Of a stretch of 64,000 nucleotides of DNA, positions 53,439 through 63,300 are shown in pieces. The first letter of the stretch is position 1. Each line of letters starts with the position of its first letter. The position numbers and the translations under genes are program-made. Source of the DNA: CALDTK01 sp963837005 (GTDB taxonomy: Bacteria; Bacteroidota; Bacteroidia; Chitinophagales; Saprospiraceae); assembly GCA_963837005.1 (NCBI GenBank), contig CAWIMC010000001.1, forward strand, positions 1,674,001 through 1,738,000, in the 5' to 3' direction. The notes below the pieces were generated by a model. It saw only the letters and a list, made by a program, of their open reading frames with translations, was not told the origin of the DNA and searched no databases.

Positions 53439-55534
53439 CGGGTGGGTTTGCTGCTCATCTGTGTCTCTACTTCCTCCCCGAGCCAACTCACGCGCCCGTC
53501 CGCCCAGCGCACCTGTACGGCGTAGCGGTAGGCCTCCCCGAGGGAGACCTCCTCGTCGGCGTAGCGCCACAGGTAGTCGCCGTCTCGGCGGTGGGGACCT
53601 TTGCGCTGGAGTTCTTCTGCGTCTACTTCGGCGTAGGTGCGCATCGGGTGCGGTCCGCGAGCACGCCAGACGCTCACCCCGGCTAGTTCTGGAGACAGGG
53701 AGTAGCGCCACTCCAGGGCCAGCTCCCGGCGCTCCAGGTCGGGTTTTGCCGAAAGGCCGTACACCGGCGGCAAGTGCTGTGGTTTGAGACGTGTACCGAC
53801 CACTACGTTGCTCAGGGCCCGCAACCCCAGAGAGTCGATGACTTCGGCGCGGTACTCGTAGGCCAATCCTTCGATCGAGGTGCTATCGACAAACTCCGCC
53901 TCGGCAGCGAAGACGGGGGCGGTTTTGTCGAAAGCCACCCAATCCAGCGTCCCCACCGCCCGCCGCGACCAGCGGTACAAAGCCAGGTCCTCATCCAGAC
54001 TCGGCACGTAGCTGATGCGCACCGCCTGCGTGTCGCCAGTCACGAGCTTGAGCACCGGCGAACGCGGCGGTCGCACGTCCGGAATACCCACCGCCAGTAT
54101 CTCACTGTAGGCACTTACGTTCTCGCGGTAGTCGAGCGCCACCACGCGGTAGTAGATCGAGTCTTTGAGGCTGCGCAGCGACAGCGTGTCCGCAAAACGC
54201 GGGTCCAGTTCAGCTACCGCCGTAAGGCGCACGAAGGGCTCCCCGCGGCCCTGCGAGCGGAACACGCGGTAGGCGTACAGGTCGGACTCCTCATTGGCCG
54301 TCCAGGTAATGGCCACGTGTCCTTCTAAATTGGTCTCGCCCACCAAACCAACCGGCGGCGCGGGCGGCAGCGTATCGGAGGCGAGGAAGTGCCCCGGCAC
54401 CGCGGCCCGCTCGCGACCGTAGTCATCGTAGGCCCGGACCACGTAATACTGATCATCATCCATGATCGTGGAGTCCACCCAGTAGCGCGCGCCAGCCGGC
54501 AACACGGGCGAAATGGCGCGGTAAGTACCCTCGACATCGAGCGCGCGAAACACCTGCTGCCCTACCGCCCGGGTACTGTCGCCGTCGCCGTCTAGCTCCC
54601 AGGAAATGGCCACGCGGCGCTCGGGGAGTTCGAGCAGCTGCGTCACGTATGGGGTTGCAATCGCGATGGGCGGCAGGCCGTGCCCGGTCACCGTCCCGCT
54701 CGGCGGACCTTTCCGGTGGAAGTAGTCCGTGCCGAGTAGCCGGTACTCGAAGCGCGTCTCGTCGTCGGCGAGACTGTCGGTATAGCTACTCTCCTCGCCA
54801 GCTTGCCCGAAGATCGGCGCGGTGTTGAGGCGCGTCCAAGGCGTACCGCTTGTGCGGCGCTCCAGGTCGAAGTAGGCGTATGTATCGTCGGCCGGCCAGG
54901 TCCAGGTGATGGTCGAACGGCGGTGGCCCCACTCGCCGTCCACCTGGCCGAGGGGCAGCAGCACGTACTGCATCCCGTTATCTACCTCGACACCGCCGGC
55001 GCGGTACTGTGCCTGCGTCGGGATGCTCACGCGGTAGCGCCAGGCCCCGAGTCTGGGCGTGTCGGCGGTGATGAGTCCGGCGGCCTCGGCCACCTCGCGG
55101 CTGCTCACAGAGGCCGTCATGGCCAGCGCCAGCCAGTTGCGTCGTTGGCTCTGCAGTTCGGCCTCGCGCTCGGGTCCGGGAAAGATGGCCGGGGCGCGGA
55201 TGACGCTGTCGGCGTACATCGCCATTACGTAGAGCGTGGCCATGTCGTTGGTGCGCGCCAGTTGGCGCAGGCTAGCCGTGTCGGGTGCGGGAATGCGGCC
55301 TTTCGGCAAAACCGTCCACTCGTCCACGCCCACGGGTGCGCGCTCGACGAGGTAGCCGTGCTGCAGTGACGCGTAAAATGCGGCCGGCGTGGTCGGGGCC
55401 CACCGCAGGTGCACGACCCCGTCCTCTGAGATGGCGCGCAGTAGCAGCGAATCAGTCCCACCGGAGGTCTGCGCCCCGGCTGCCACGCCGAACGCGAGCA
55501 TCGCGAGGGCCAAGAAGAGCAACGGACGCATCAT
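53435..55534 (-). CDS. secreted fibronectin type III protein
   Basis: 699 residues. Signal peptide LLFLALAMLAFGVAAGAQ, an N-terminal domain (about 25-200), then at least four FN3-like modules (LPPIAIATPYVTQLLELPERRVAISWEL; PPAPPVGLVGETNLEGHVAITWTANEESDLYAYRVFRSQ; PPRSPVLKLVTGDTQAVRISYV; PPVYGLSAKPDLERRELALEW). Overlaps both neighbours by four bases, so the genes are translationally coupled. Probable surface-exposed or T9SS-linked partner of the giant protein upstream. Hairpin copies at 53743 and 55298. Confidence 0.8.
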   Translation of the reverse strand: MMRPLLFLALAMLAFGVAAGAQTSGGTDSLLLRAISEDGVVHLRWAPTTPAAFYASLQHGYLVERAPVGVDEWTVLPKGRIPAPDTASLRQLARTNDMATLYVMAMYADSVIRAPAIFPGPEREAELQSQRRNWLALAMTASVSSREVAEAAGLITADTPRLGAWRYRVSIPTQAQYRAGGVEVDNGMQYVLLPLGQVDGEWGHRRSTITWTWPADDTYAYFDLERRTSGTPWTRLNTAPIFGQAGEESSYTDSLADDETRFEYRLLGTDYFHRKGPPSGTVTGHGLPPIAIATPYVTQLLELPERRVAISWELDGDGDSTRAVGQQVFRALDVEGTYRAISPVLPAGARYWVDSTIMDDDQYYVVRAYDDYGRERAAVPGHFLASDTLPPAPPVGLVGETNLEGHVAITWTANEESDLYAYRVFRSQGRGEPFVRLTAVAELDPRFADTLSLRSLKDSIYYRVVALDYRENVSAYSEILAVGIPDVRPPRSPVLKLVTGDTQAVRISYVPSLDEDLALYRWSRRAVGTLDWVAFDKTAPVFAAEAEFVDSTSIEGLAYEYRAEVIDSLGLRALSNVVVGTRLKPQHLPPVYGLSAKPDLERRELALEWRYSLSPELAGVSVWRARGPHPMRTYAEVDAEELQRKGPHRRDGDYLWRYADEEVSLGEAYRYAVQVRWADGRVSWLGEEVETQMSSKPTR
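53743..53757 (+). repeat. GNRA mini-hairpin, GCC/GGC stem
   Basis: Exact GTTTTGCCGAAAGGC in the FN3 gene. Confidence 0.75.
53922..53936 (+). repeat. mini-hairpin variant with one unpaired stem base
   Basis: GTTTTGTCGAAAGCC; one stem position mismatched (T against C). Possibly a decaying copy. Confidence 0.4.
55298..55312 (-). repeat. GNRA mini-hairpin, GCC/GGC stem
   Basis: Exact reverse complement of GTTTTGCCGAAAGGC, reading V-L-P-K-G in the FN3 gene. Confidence 0.75.
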
Positions 55535-57346
55535 TGGACATTGGCTTTAAAGGTGATCGTGGCCGCCGCTCCGGAGGGTTGGGTATTAGATCGCAGCTGA
55601 AGGCGATAGCGCAGGGTCTCGCGGGTGTCGCCGAGGGCATTGACGAGCGTTTGGGTCATGGCCGGGGTGTAGACCTTATCGGTACCAGGCAGATAGCGCG
55701 GGGCGTACTGCCTCACGCAATTGAAGTTCGTCTGGGCGGCGAGTTGCTCCCGGAAGGCATCGTTCGCGGCGAGCTGATCCCAGTCGTAATCCACCTGGGT
55801 CTGCCCCTGGCCGTAACTCCCGCCGCCATTGAAGCCTGGTTGACCGTTTCGTCCGTTGTAGTTGCCGCCGGCCTGCTGGCGATTAAAATCCTGGAGCTGC
55901 CGATCGGCGGCTTGTCCGGTACTGGACGTCTGGTTGCTACTGTTGCGCGAACCGCCGCCCACGATATCTTGCTGCCGCGTAAGCATCGCCATCGCCGCGG
56001 TAATCTCCGCACTCGTGGGCATGGGCGTCGCTGCAATTAAGGCAGCGTTGCTCCCGTAGCTCCTGGCCATATTGGGGTTGCGGGGATCGCTGTTGATCTG
56101 GTAGGTGTCCTCGAGGTAATTCGACTGCCGGTTGGCGAGTCTCCCGCTTACGAAGGCCAGCTGCGGTGGGTCGGTTAGCAGGTCGGTGAGTTGGTAGGTG
56201 CGCACGGGATGGGTGCTGCAATCGCGCTTGAAGTGCCCAGGCCCAATCCACTGGGAGGCACTATTGCCCTGACCGTTGTCGACACTCAAGGTCCCACCTC
56301 CCCCTCCAGCCACCTGCACGATAACACCCGTATAGGTGGCCGTGATCGCGGTCGAAGTGTTGACCACGGTGCCGTTCGTGCCGAGGGTGTAGGTCTGGTG
56401 CGCCGTGTCGCTCGTGAGCTTAAATACGCCCGTCACCCCGGTGCCACTGTTGGGGCCTATGACATAGTTGCCCCCGCCGTAGGCCGCCGTAAGGACGCCG
56501 GCATTAGCGGCGGCGGCATCGTAGTAAGTGCCGTTGTCCGCGTCGTGTCCCTGGTCGAGTCGGAGGCGCAAGGGGCCGTCCGGTTGGTAGACCACGAAGT
56601 TCGCAAAGGGCAACTCGCCAGATACGGCCCATCCGTAGGGTCCCGTGGCTAGTGTGACGTTGGTAGCGGTGCATGGCCCCGACGGCACCACTGCCGCCGG
56701 AGTTGTGGTACAGCAGCGGTCCTACGGTCCAGCTTTCCTCGGCGGCGTCGAGGTTGGTGCCCTTCGCGAGCACGGTGCGCGTCACCCCCGTGAGTTCGTA
56801 TGCGTCGAAGGCCTCGATTTTGTTGGCTGGGACGCGTGCCAGGAGGGTACCCACCGGGCGCGTTTCGGGCCGAGGTCCGAAATTGTCGCAGGCCCCGCGC
56901 GGCAGACAAACGGCATATTTCTCTAGGGCACCACGGTAGAGGAAGTCGCCGTCCGCTTTGTACTGACTCGCCGTCGTATTCGGAGTACCCGCCGGGAAAT
57001 CCGGTGTCAACACGCCCTTCATCTCGAGCTTTCGCTGGGGAGCCTGCGCGTAGGTATTGGCCTTGCTGGCGAAGGTCTTGAAGCGACTCACGCGGAAGGT
57101 GTGGCCGTAGAGCTTCGTATACTCCGCGCGCTTCTGGACGGTCTTGCGGCGCGCGAGCTCGAGTTCGTAGACGCGGCCCGGGACGAGCTCCGTCGGGCGT
57201 GGCCAAGAGATTTCGGGACCGTCACCGGCCTGTGCGCCTTTCGGCAAAACGTAGGTCACGCTCGCCTCCCCGAGGTAGGCCTGGGTGTAGGTGTCGCGGT
57301 AGCGGACTACCAGTTCACTGCGGAGTATGACTGTTGGTTGCCCCAC
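55531..57346 (-). pseudogene. secreted-protein segment with one frameshift; probably the 3' part of the giant gene
   Basis: Frame A (57346 to about 56690) reads GQPTVILRSELVVRYRDTYTQ, ASVTYVLPKG and YELTGVTRTVLAKG. Near 56685 the frame changes and continues GPCTATNVTLATGPYGWAV to the stop at 55531. No signal peptide of its own at 57346, and frame A overlaps the end of the giant frame at 57315 by only 32 bases in a different register. So I favour one gene of about 2,800 codons (55531-63968) with two frame changes over a separate gene. Beta-rich, with an Asn/Gly/Gln-rich stretch (NRQQAGGNYNGRNGQ). Confidence 0.6.
57236..57250 (-). repeat. GNRA mini-hairpin, GCC/GGC stem
   Basis: Exact reverse complement of GTTTTGCCGAAAGGC, reading V-L-P-K-G. 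Confidence 0.75.
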
Positions 57347-60300
57347 CCTGGCGCGTCGAGGAGAACAGCGAACGCTGCGGACGGCTCAGCTCCATGAACC
57401 AAGTGTCCGAGCCGGGCTCCTCGATGTAGACGTTGTGCTGCTCCGGGTAGGGGTAGGCGCGGCGGACGTTGTTGACGAGCACCTCGGTCGGCTCGACGCT
57501 CGTCAGGAAGTAGCGCACCTGCTCGTCTCTGAAGTAGCTGCCGTCGGACTCCCGGTAGTACTGACCGTTCGCACTCACCAGCTGCACCTTGGCCGTCACG
57601 CGGTACAGCGTCGTATCGCCGTATAGCGGATCCACCGGCCGGATGGTCACCTGTCCCTGGACATCTTCTTTCTGGCGGTACGGCACGTCGATCCACCCTT
57701 GCGTCGAAGAGCGGCGCGCGAGCCGGATGGACTCGACCGTCGGGCGGTAGGTGGTCACGTTACCGCCAAACGGGGCATCCTCCAATTCGAAGGTATGGTC
57801 GTAGTCGAGCTTCCCGTACGCGAACAGGTCTACGTCTCGGCCGCCGGGGTGAGACTGTAATATCTCCTCGCGGATATCGGCGGGGAGCGTACTCGCCACC
57901 GGTACCCCCGGATACACGTCGTAGATCAGGTTGATGCGTGGCTTCGATTCGGTGGTGTACTCGTTGGTGAGCGTCTGCTGGTAGCTATGACCCTGCTCAC
58001 TGAACACGCTCCAAGCGCCGTTCGACCCCTTCACCAGCAGCCTAGCCTTCGCCACCACGCGGTAGCGCTCCTTTGGACTCCAGGCCGTTAGTTGGCCACT
58101 GGTGCCGAGTGCGGTCACGCCGCGGTAGTCGTAGTAACCACTGTACCCCGACTGGCCCGTGATGGACTTCCGGTCGTGCAACGAAGCAGCGCCGAGCTGG
58201 ACAGGCTGCCCGTTGACGAAGCGGAACACCGACATGCGGATTTCCAACTTGAAGGTTTTATCCGTCCCCGTTTTACCGTCGGCACTCATGACTTTATCGA
58301 TAAACTCTGTCTCGACCGGCAGCGCCGCGAAGACTTCGGGAATTTCCGTAAGCCGCATCGAGTCCCCCGCCAGCGGAGAAGCATCCGTCAGCAATTCCTT
58401 CGGGAACATGCCCGACCACTGCGCCACGACGGTACCCTGCACGCTACCGCAACGCTCACCAAAGGACACCCGGCCCGACCACTCCGGCTCGAAGATGCCG
58501 CCGAAGAAGGAAGCCTCGAACTTGGCGGCGCCCTGCACGAAGAAGGGATTCGGCCCCTCGATGGTCGCGGCCACCTTCGCGTTGACGCTCGCGATGTTGA
58601 CATCTTTCGGGCACGTCCAACACGCCCATCCAGGTGCACGCACTGTGAGGTCCGCGTCGAGCCCGGCGTAGGCAGCCCCGTTGAGGCGCCAGCCCTCGAT
58701 GCCGTAGCTCGACCGCGAGGGACAAGTCTGTCCGTTGGACAAGAGCACGTTGTACCCAGCCACCGCGTCGATACTCGCGCGGAAAGGCCCGAGCGACATG
58801 CTCTCCTTCAAGCTGATCTCCGTGCCGTGCATAAAGCCCGCTCGACCATTGGTGACGCGCGTGCGCAGGTTCAGGTCCGCGAAGCGCGCCGGTACGCCGG
58901 GGTAATCCGGCAGTACACTGCCCGCGTCGAGGTAGGTCGTGATGGCCAGCGGCAGCGGATGCACCTTGACGCCGAGGCGCTGGGAGGGGGTACCGACGTA
59001 CATAAACCATTTACTGCGCTCCAGGTGCATCGAGATCTGCCCGACGTAGTTGCCCGGGCCCATCGCCCCCCTCACGGTATTGGCGTAGTTGAGGTAGCCC
59101 CTGAGGTTGCCGGTGAGCTTGGGTGTGTTGCCGGCCCCGGCCTTCGGCGCGAACACCACCGAGACATCGGCCCGCAGGCTCGGATTGCCACTCGCCCCAC
59201 CGGTGGTCGGGTCGGGCATCGTCAGGAAGCTGGCCGAGCCGTCGATGCTGATGTAGTTGAGGCCCCATGAACTGCTGAACTGCGCCTCCAACACGAAGTC
59301 GGCCGCCATCAGGTCGCGCTTCGGAGCGGTGGCTACGCCGGCGATGAGGCGCAGCGAGAGGCCGGTGCTACTGCTGGGCTCATAGCGTATGCCGGTGATG
59401 GACTCCCCAAAGGAAAAAGTCTTGTTCGGAGCTGGGGTACTGAGGTTGATCGGCTGCGCCTGTCCAGTACCGCCGACGCGGGTCATGTGCCAGGAGGCGC
59501 CCCCGCCGATGGTTGATAGCGCGAGGATGGGCGGCACGAGCGTCACCGGCGAGGGGTCCTGGAAGGTGGCCGCCGCGTCGACGGTCCAGTAGTCGTAGTT
59601 GTTGACGTTCCCGAAGGTGCCCGAGGCCGCGATCCCGAAACCGAGTCCGTCGAACTGTGCCGAGATCCGCCCCGAGAAGCCGTTGCCGTAGTTGATGCCG
59701 TCGATGAGCTGGCCGGCCTTCGCGAAGGTGAGCGCGCCGTTGATGCGCACGGCCGGGATCTTGATGTCGAGACTGATCTGCTGTACGTCGAAGTCCTCGT
59801 ACACGAAGCGTCCGTCCGGCAGGCTCTGGCCGTAGACGGTGAGTTCGCCCCCGGCCCCGAAGCCGCCGTTGCCGCCCATGAGCCCCACGGCACCAGCGAT
59901 GTTGAGGCCGTAGCGATTCGGCTTAGCCACCGTCGGGAGCACGAAGCCGAGTCGGGACAGCGACATGCTGAAGCCCCCGAGGCGCCGATTGGCGTTAGCA
60001 AGCAAAGCGACGCTGCCGCCGGGGGCCATCGAGAAGTAAGGGGCGGCTGTCGCCAAAACCATCTTCGTGACCTGGATCCCCTCGAAGCCAAAGGGTGCGT
60101 CCCCGCCGCCGATCTTGACCGTTCCGTCGAGCGAAGCACTCGCGCGCCACCCAGCCTGCGATTTCTCGATCCCGAAAATCGAGGTTTGCGCAACGTCGAT
60201 AGTACCTCTCCAAATGTCCCAACCCAGTGCTCGTGCCGGGGGCGATACCGCGAATCCGAGGGTCCGCGAGCCACTTACCGTGCTGTAGCTACCGGAGTAA

Positions 60301-63300
60301 TTCAGTATATCACCCACGCCGCCGGGGTTCTTCGACTTACCGGTCGGGAGTTCGAGTTCACCGTCTAGGGCGAAGAGGGCCAGTTGGTTTTGCCGCAAGG
60401 TGACATCCAACTTCTTAATGCCCACTGCCCAGGTGCCGATCTTCCCCCTGTTGCGCGGCAATACGTCTGTGGCTTTCATGGCCACGGATACGCCCGTATT
60501 ATCGAGCACGAGCTGCGTGGCCGTGAGCTTCGGGTAGGCATCCTGGTTGTCCTTGAAGGCGCTCACGAAGTCGGCCCCGAGGGTCCCGATGTACACCCCG
60601 CGCCACTTCGGCAGGTCTGTGGCTGGTTGATACCCTTGCGGGAAAACCACCGTCGATGGCGTCTCGTCCTGGCTGTAGTCCACCACGATGTTTTGGGCAT
60701 GCCAGTGCACATCGTCGTGGCCCGTGGCGACGAAGGGCTGCGCCATCGAACCCTGCAACACGAAGTTGGGCCAGTCCGTACCGCTGGCTGTGAGCTGCGC
60801 GCGCGCCCGCTCGGTATCGGCGGTGAGCACCTGTCCGCTCGCGTTTACCGGCTGGACGATCTGGCGACAGAAAGCGAGTTGCCCGTCGAGCGAGAAGTCC
60901 TTGAAGCCATCGCAGTCGATGGTCACGTAATTCTTCGCTGGGGCATTACCCGTCGGGACGCTCGTCTCGAAGCTACCGAGACCCCCGAGACCGAAGGTCG
61001 CCTTGCTCACGAGCGCCAGCTTAGTCTCGCCGATGCCACCTCGCGTGAAGGGAATGTTGGTGCCGCGGAACACCAGCGCCTCTCCAGGCGAACCCGGCAC
61101 CGGTAACACGGCGTAGGCGTTGAGGGTGGCGGCGCCATTCAGGTTAATAACGATGTCCTCGATGACGACCGTGAAGGTCTCCCCCGCGATCACGCGCTCG
61201 AGTTTGATGGGGAGTTCGTAGCCGAACACCGGGTGGCGCGAGGGCGGCGGCAACAGCGACCGAAGGTTGGGTGGCGGCGGCGGAGAAGTCGCGGCGAACG
61301 CGCCGTCGAGGGAGGCCCAGAGCCCGGCCTCCGCACCGTGGCGGAAGGGGTCTAGCGAGTTTTGGCGAAAGCCGCCCCGCTCCCACTCCAACATCCCGAA
61401 GCCATTGCCTGCGCGCTGCTGCATCAGCTTGGAGAGCTGCGCGGTCACTGTCTGGGTAGCAAGCGAGAGCAGCTCCACGGGATTGCCAATGAGGGTAGCC
61501 AACTCGGGCAGGGTTCTGGTCGAGAGCACGTCCAGGAGACTCGTGATGAGCACCCCCTGTAGGTCGTACTCCCCAAATTCCTGCAATACCTCCAGCTTCG
61601 GATCGAAATTCGTAATCCGGTCGCGGTCGGCCTGGAAGAGTTCGGCCACGTAATTCTCGTAATCGAGGATCTCCTGCGGGCGACCAGGCACGTTGAGTGG
61701 CGTCGGGAACCCGTCCGAGAAAAGCTCGCTCATGCCCTGCTGCAACAACGCGTCGCCTTCGCCGTAGAGCTCCTCGCGGCGGGCGTCGAGCTGCTGGACG
61801 AAGCCCTTGATCCGGGCACTGTCCGCAAATTTGGCCAGCGCCTGTACGCGGGCGATGGTGACGGAGTCGACCTTCTGCGCGACGGCCACCATGAGGTACT
61901 TCTCGACCGTATCACGCAGGCTCCAACTCTCCGCCCGGGTAGCGTCGATGATGCGCTTGGCGTTGGCCTGCGCGCCGGGCGGCAGCAGCCCCACCCCCAC
62001 CTCGGCGAGACTATCCAGGAAGCCCCCGTCGCCCCAGTCTGCTGTGTAGAACTCGGAGTAGTCTGCGATCACGGAGTCGATCGTACTGCCCCGGCCACAG
62101 GGGAAGCCATTCGCGTCGTAGCCGTCGCGGTCGCAGCCGGCCGGATTGTAGGGCCCGAGCCCGCCGGGGAGGTGCTCACCGTTGATCCCGACGTAATTGC
62201 CGTTGATGTCGAAGCCGCTCGTATCGTACTTTACGGGGGGCTGCTTCGCGCCGGGACCGCGGTAGACGCCGTCCCGGTCGAAATCACGCGGATTGAGCGT
62301 CGTGCCCGTCACGTAGTGCTTGCCGTCGGGGTAGAAGCCTTTGTCGTCGAAGGTCTGCTTGGCGTAGGTGCCGCTACAGCTTTGATCGCCGAAATTGGCC
62401 ACGTAGGCGGCCGGGTTGAACGGCACCACGTTCTGGTTCTTGACTGGCGTGAGCGTCCCGGCGGTGGCGACGCCGTTGGCTCCGACCTGGAGGCCCGCCA
62501 CCTTGACGTGGAGGAGGCCCTGCTCTAGCCAGGGCAAGATGAGCGTCGCGTCGCCGGCGTAGCTCTGCCCGGAGCGGGTCACGGCGCCGAGCTCGACCTC
62601 TACGCCCTTAAAGCTGAGGGTTTGACCCTGTTGTAGATCGCTACCCGTCGCGGTGGTGGCTACGGCCGGCAACTGCGTCGCACAGCCCGCGATACGGGGG
62701 TTGTCCTTGACGTCGGTCAGCGTCCTGAACCTTCCGCCTACGCCGCTGGTCCGCCCGCCGCTGGCGCAAATGCCGATGACCTGGAACTCGTAATCGGTGT
62801 CGCGCACGAGATTTGGAACGTTGAGTCCGGTGCCCGCCTCCACGAGGTACTCGAAGCCCGTGGCCTGGCCGACGAGCCGCACCTGCACCACGTAGCTGCG
62901 GTAGCTCGTGGTGGCGTTGGGGGGCGACCAGGAAAGCTGAGCGTCGGTCTGTCCGACGTGGCTCGTCTGGACATTGATGACCGGCAGGCAATTTCCCGTG
63001 GCTGCCGCGCCTACACCATAGCGAAAGCGGATCGGCCGGGAGTAGCCCTGGTTGCGGATGGCAAGGCGACCCATCAGGTCCACCATCCGCAGGCGCGCCA
63101 CATATTCGCGACCGACGGTGAGCTGCGGGTCGGCCGCCGAGAGCGCGTAGCTGAGCTGCGGACCTGCATTGATGATCGACATCGGGGCCGTGAGGCGGAT
63201 GAGATCAACCGTCGAGACAATCCCCGAGGCCGCCCCCACCTCGAAGACCTCGAGTTGGTAGGTCACCCCGATGGGCGCCGGTGAGACGTGCTGCCAGTTG

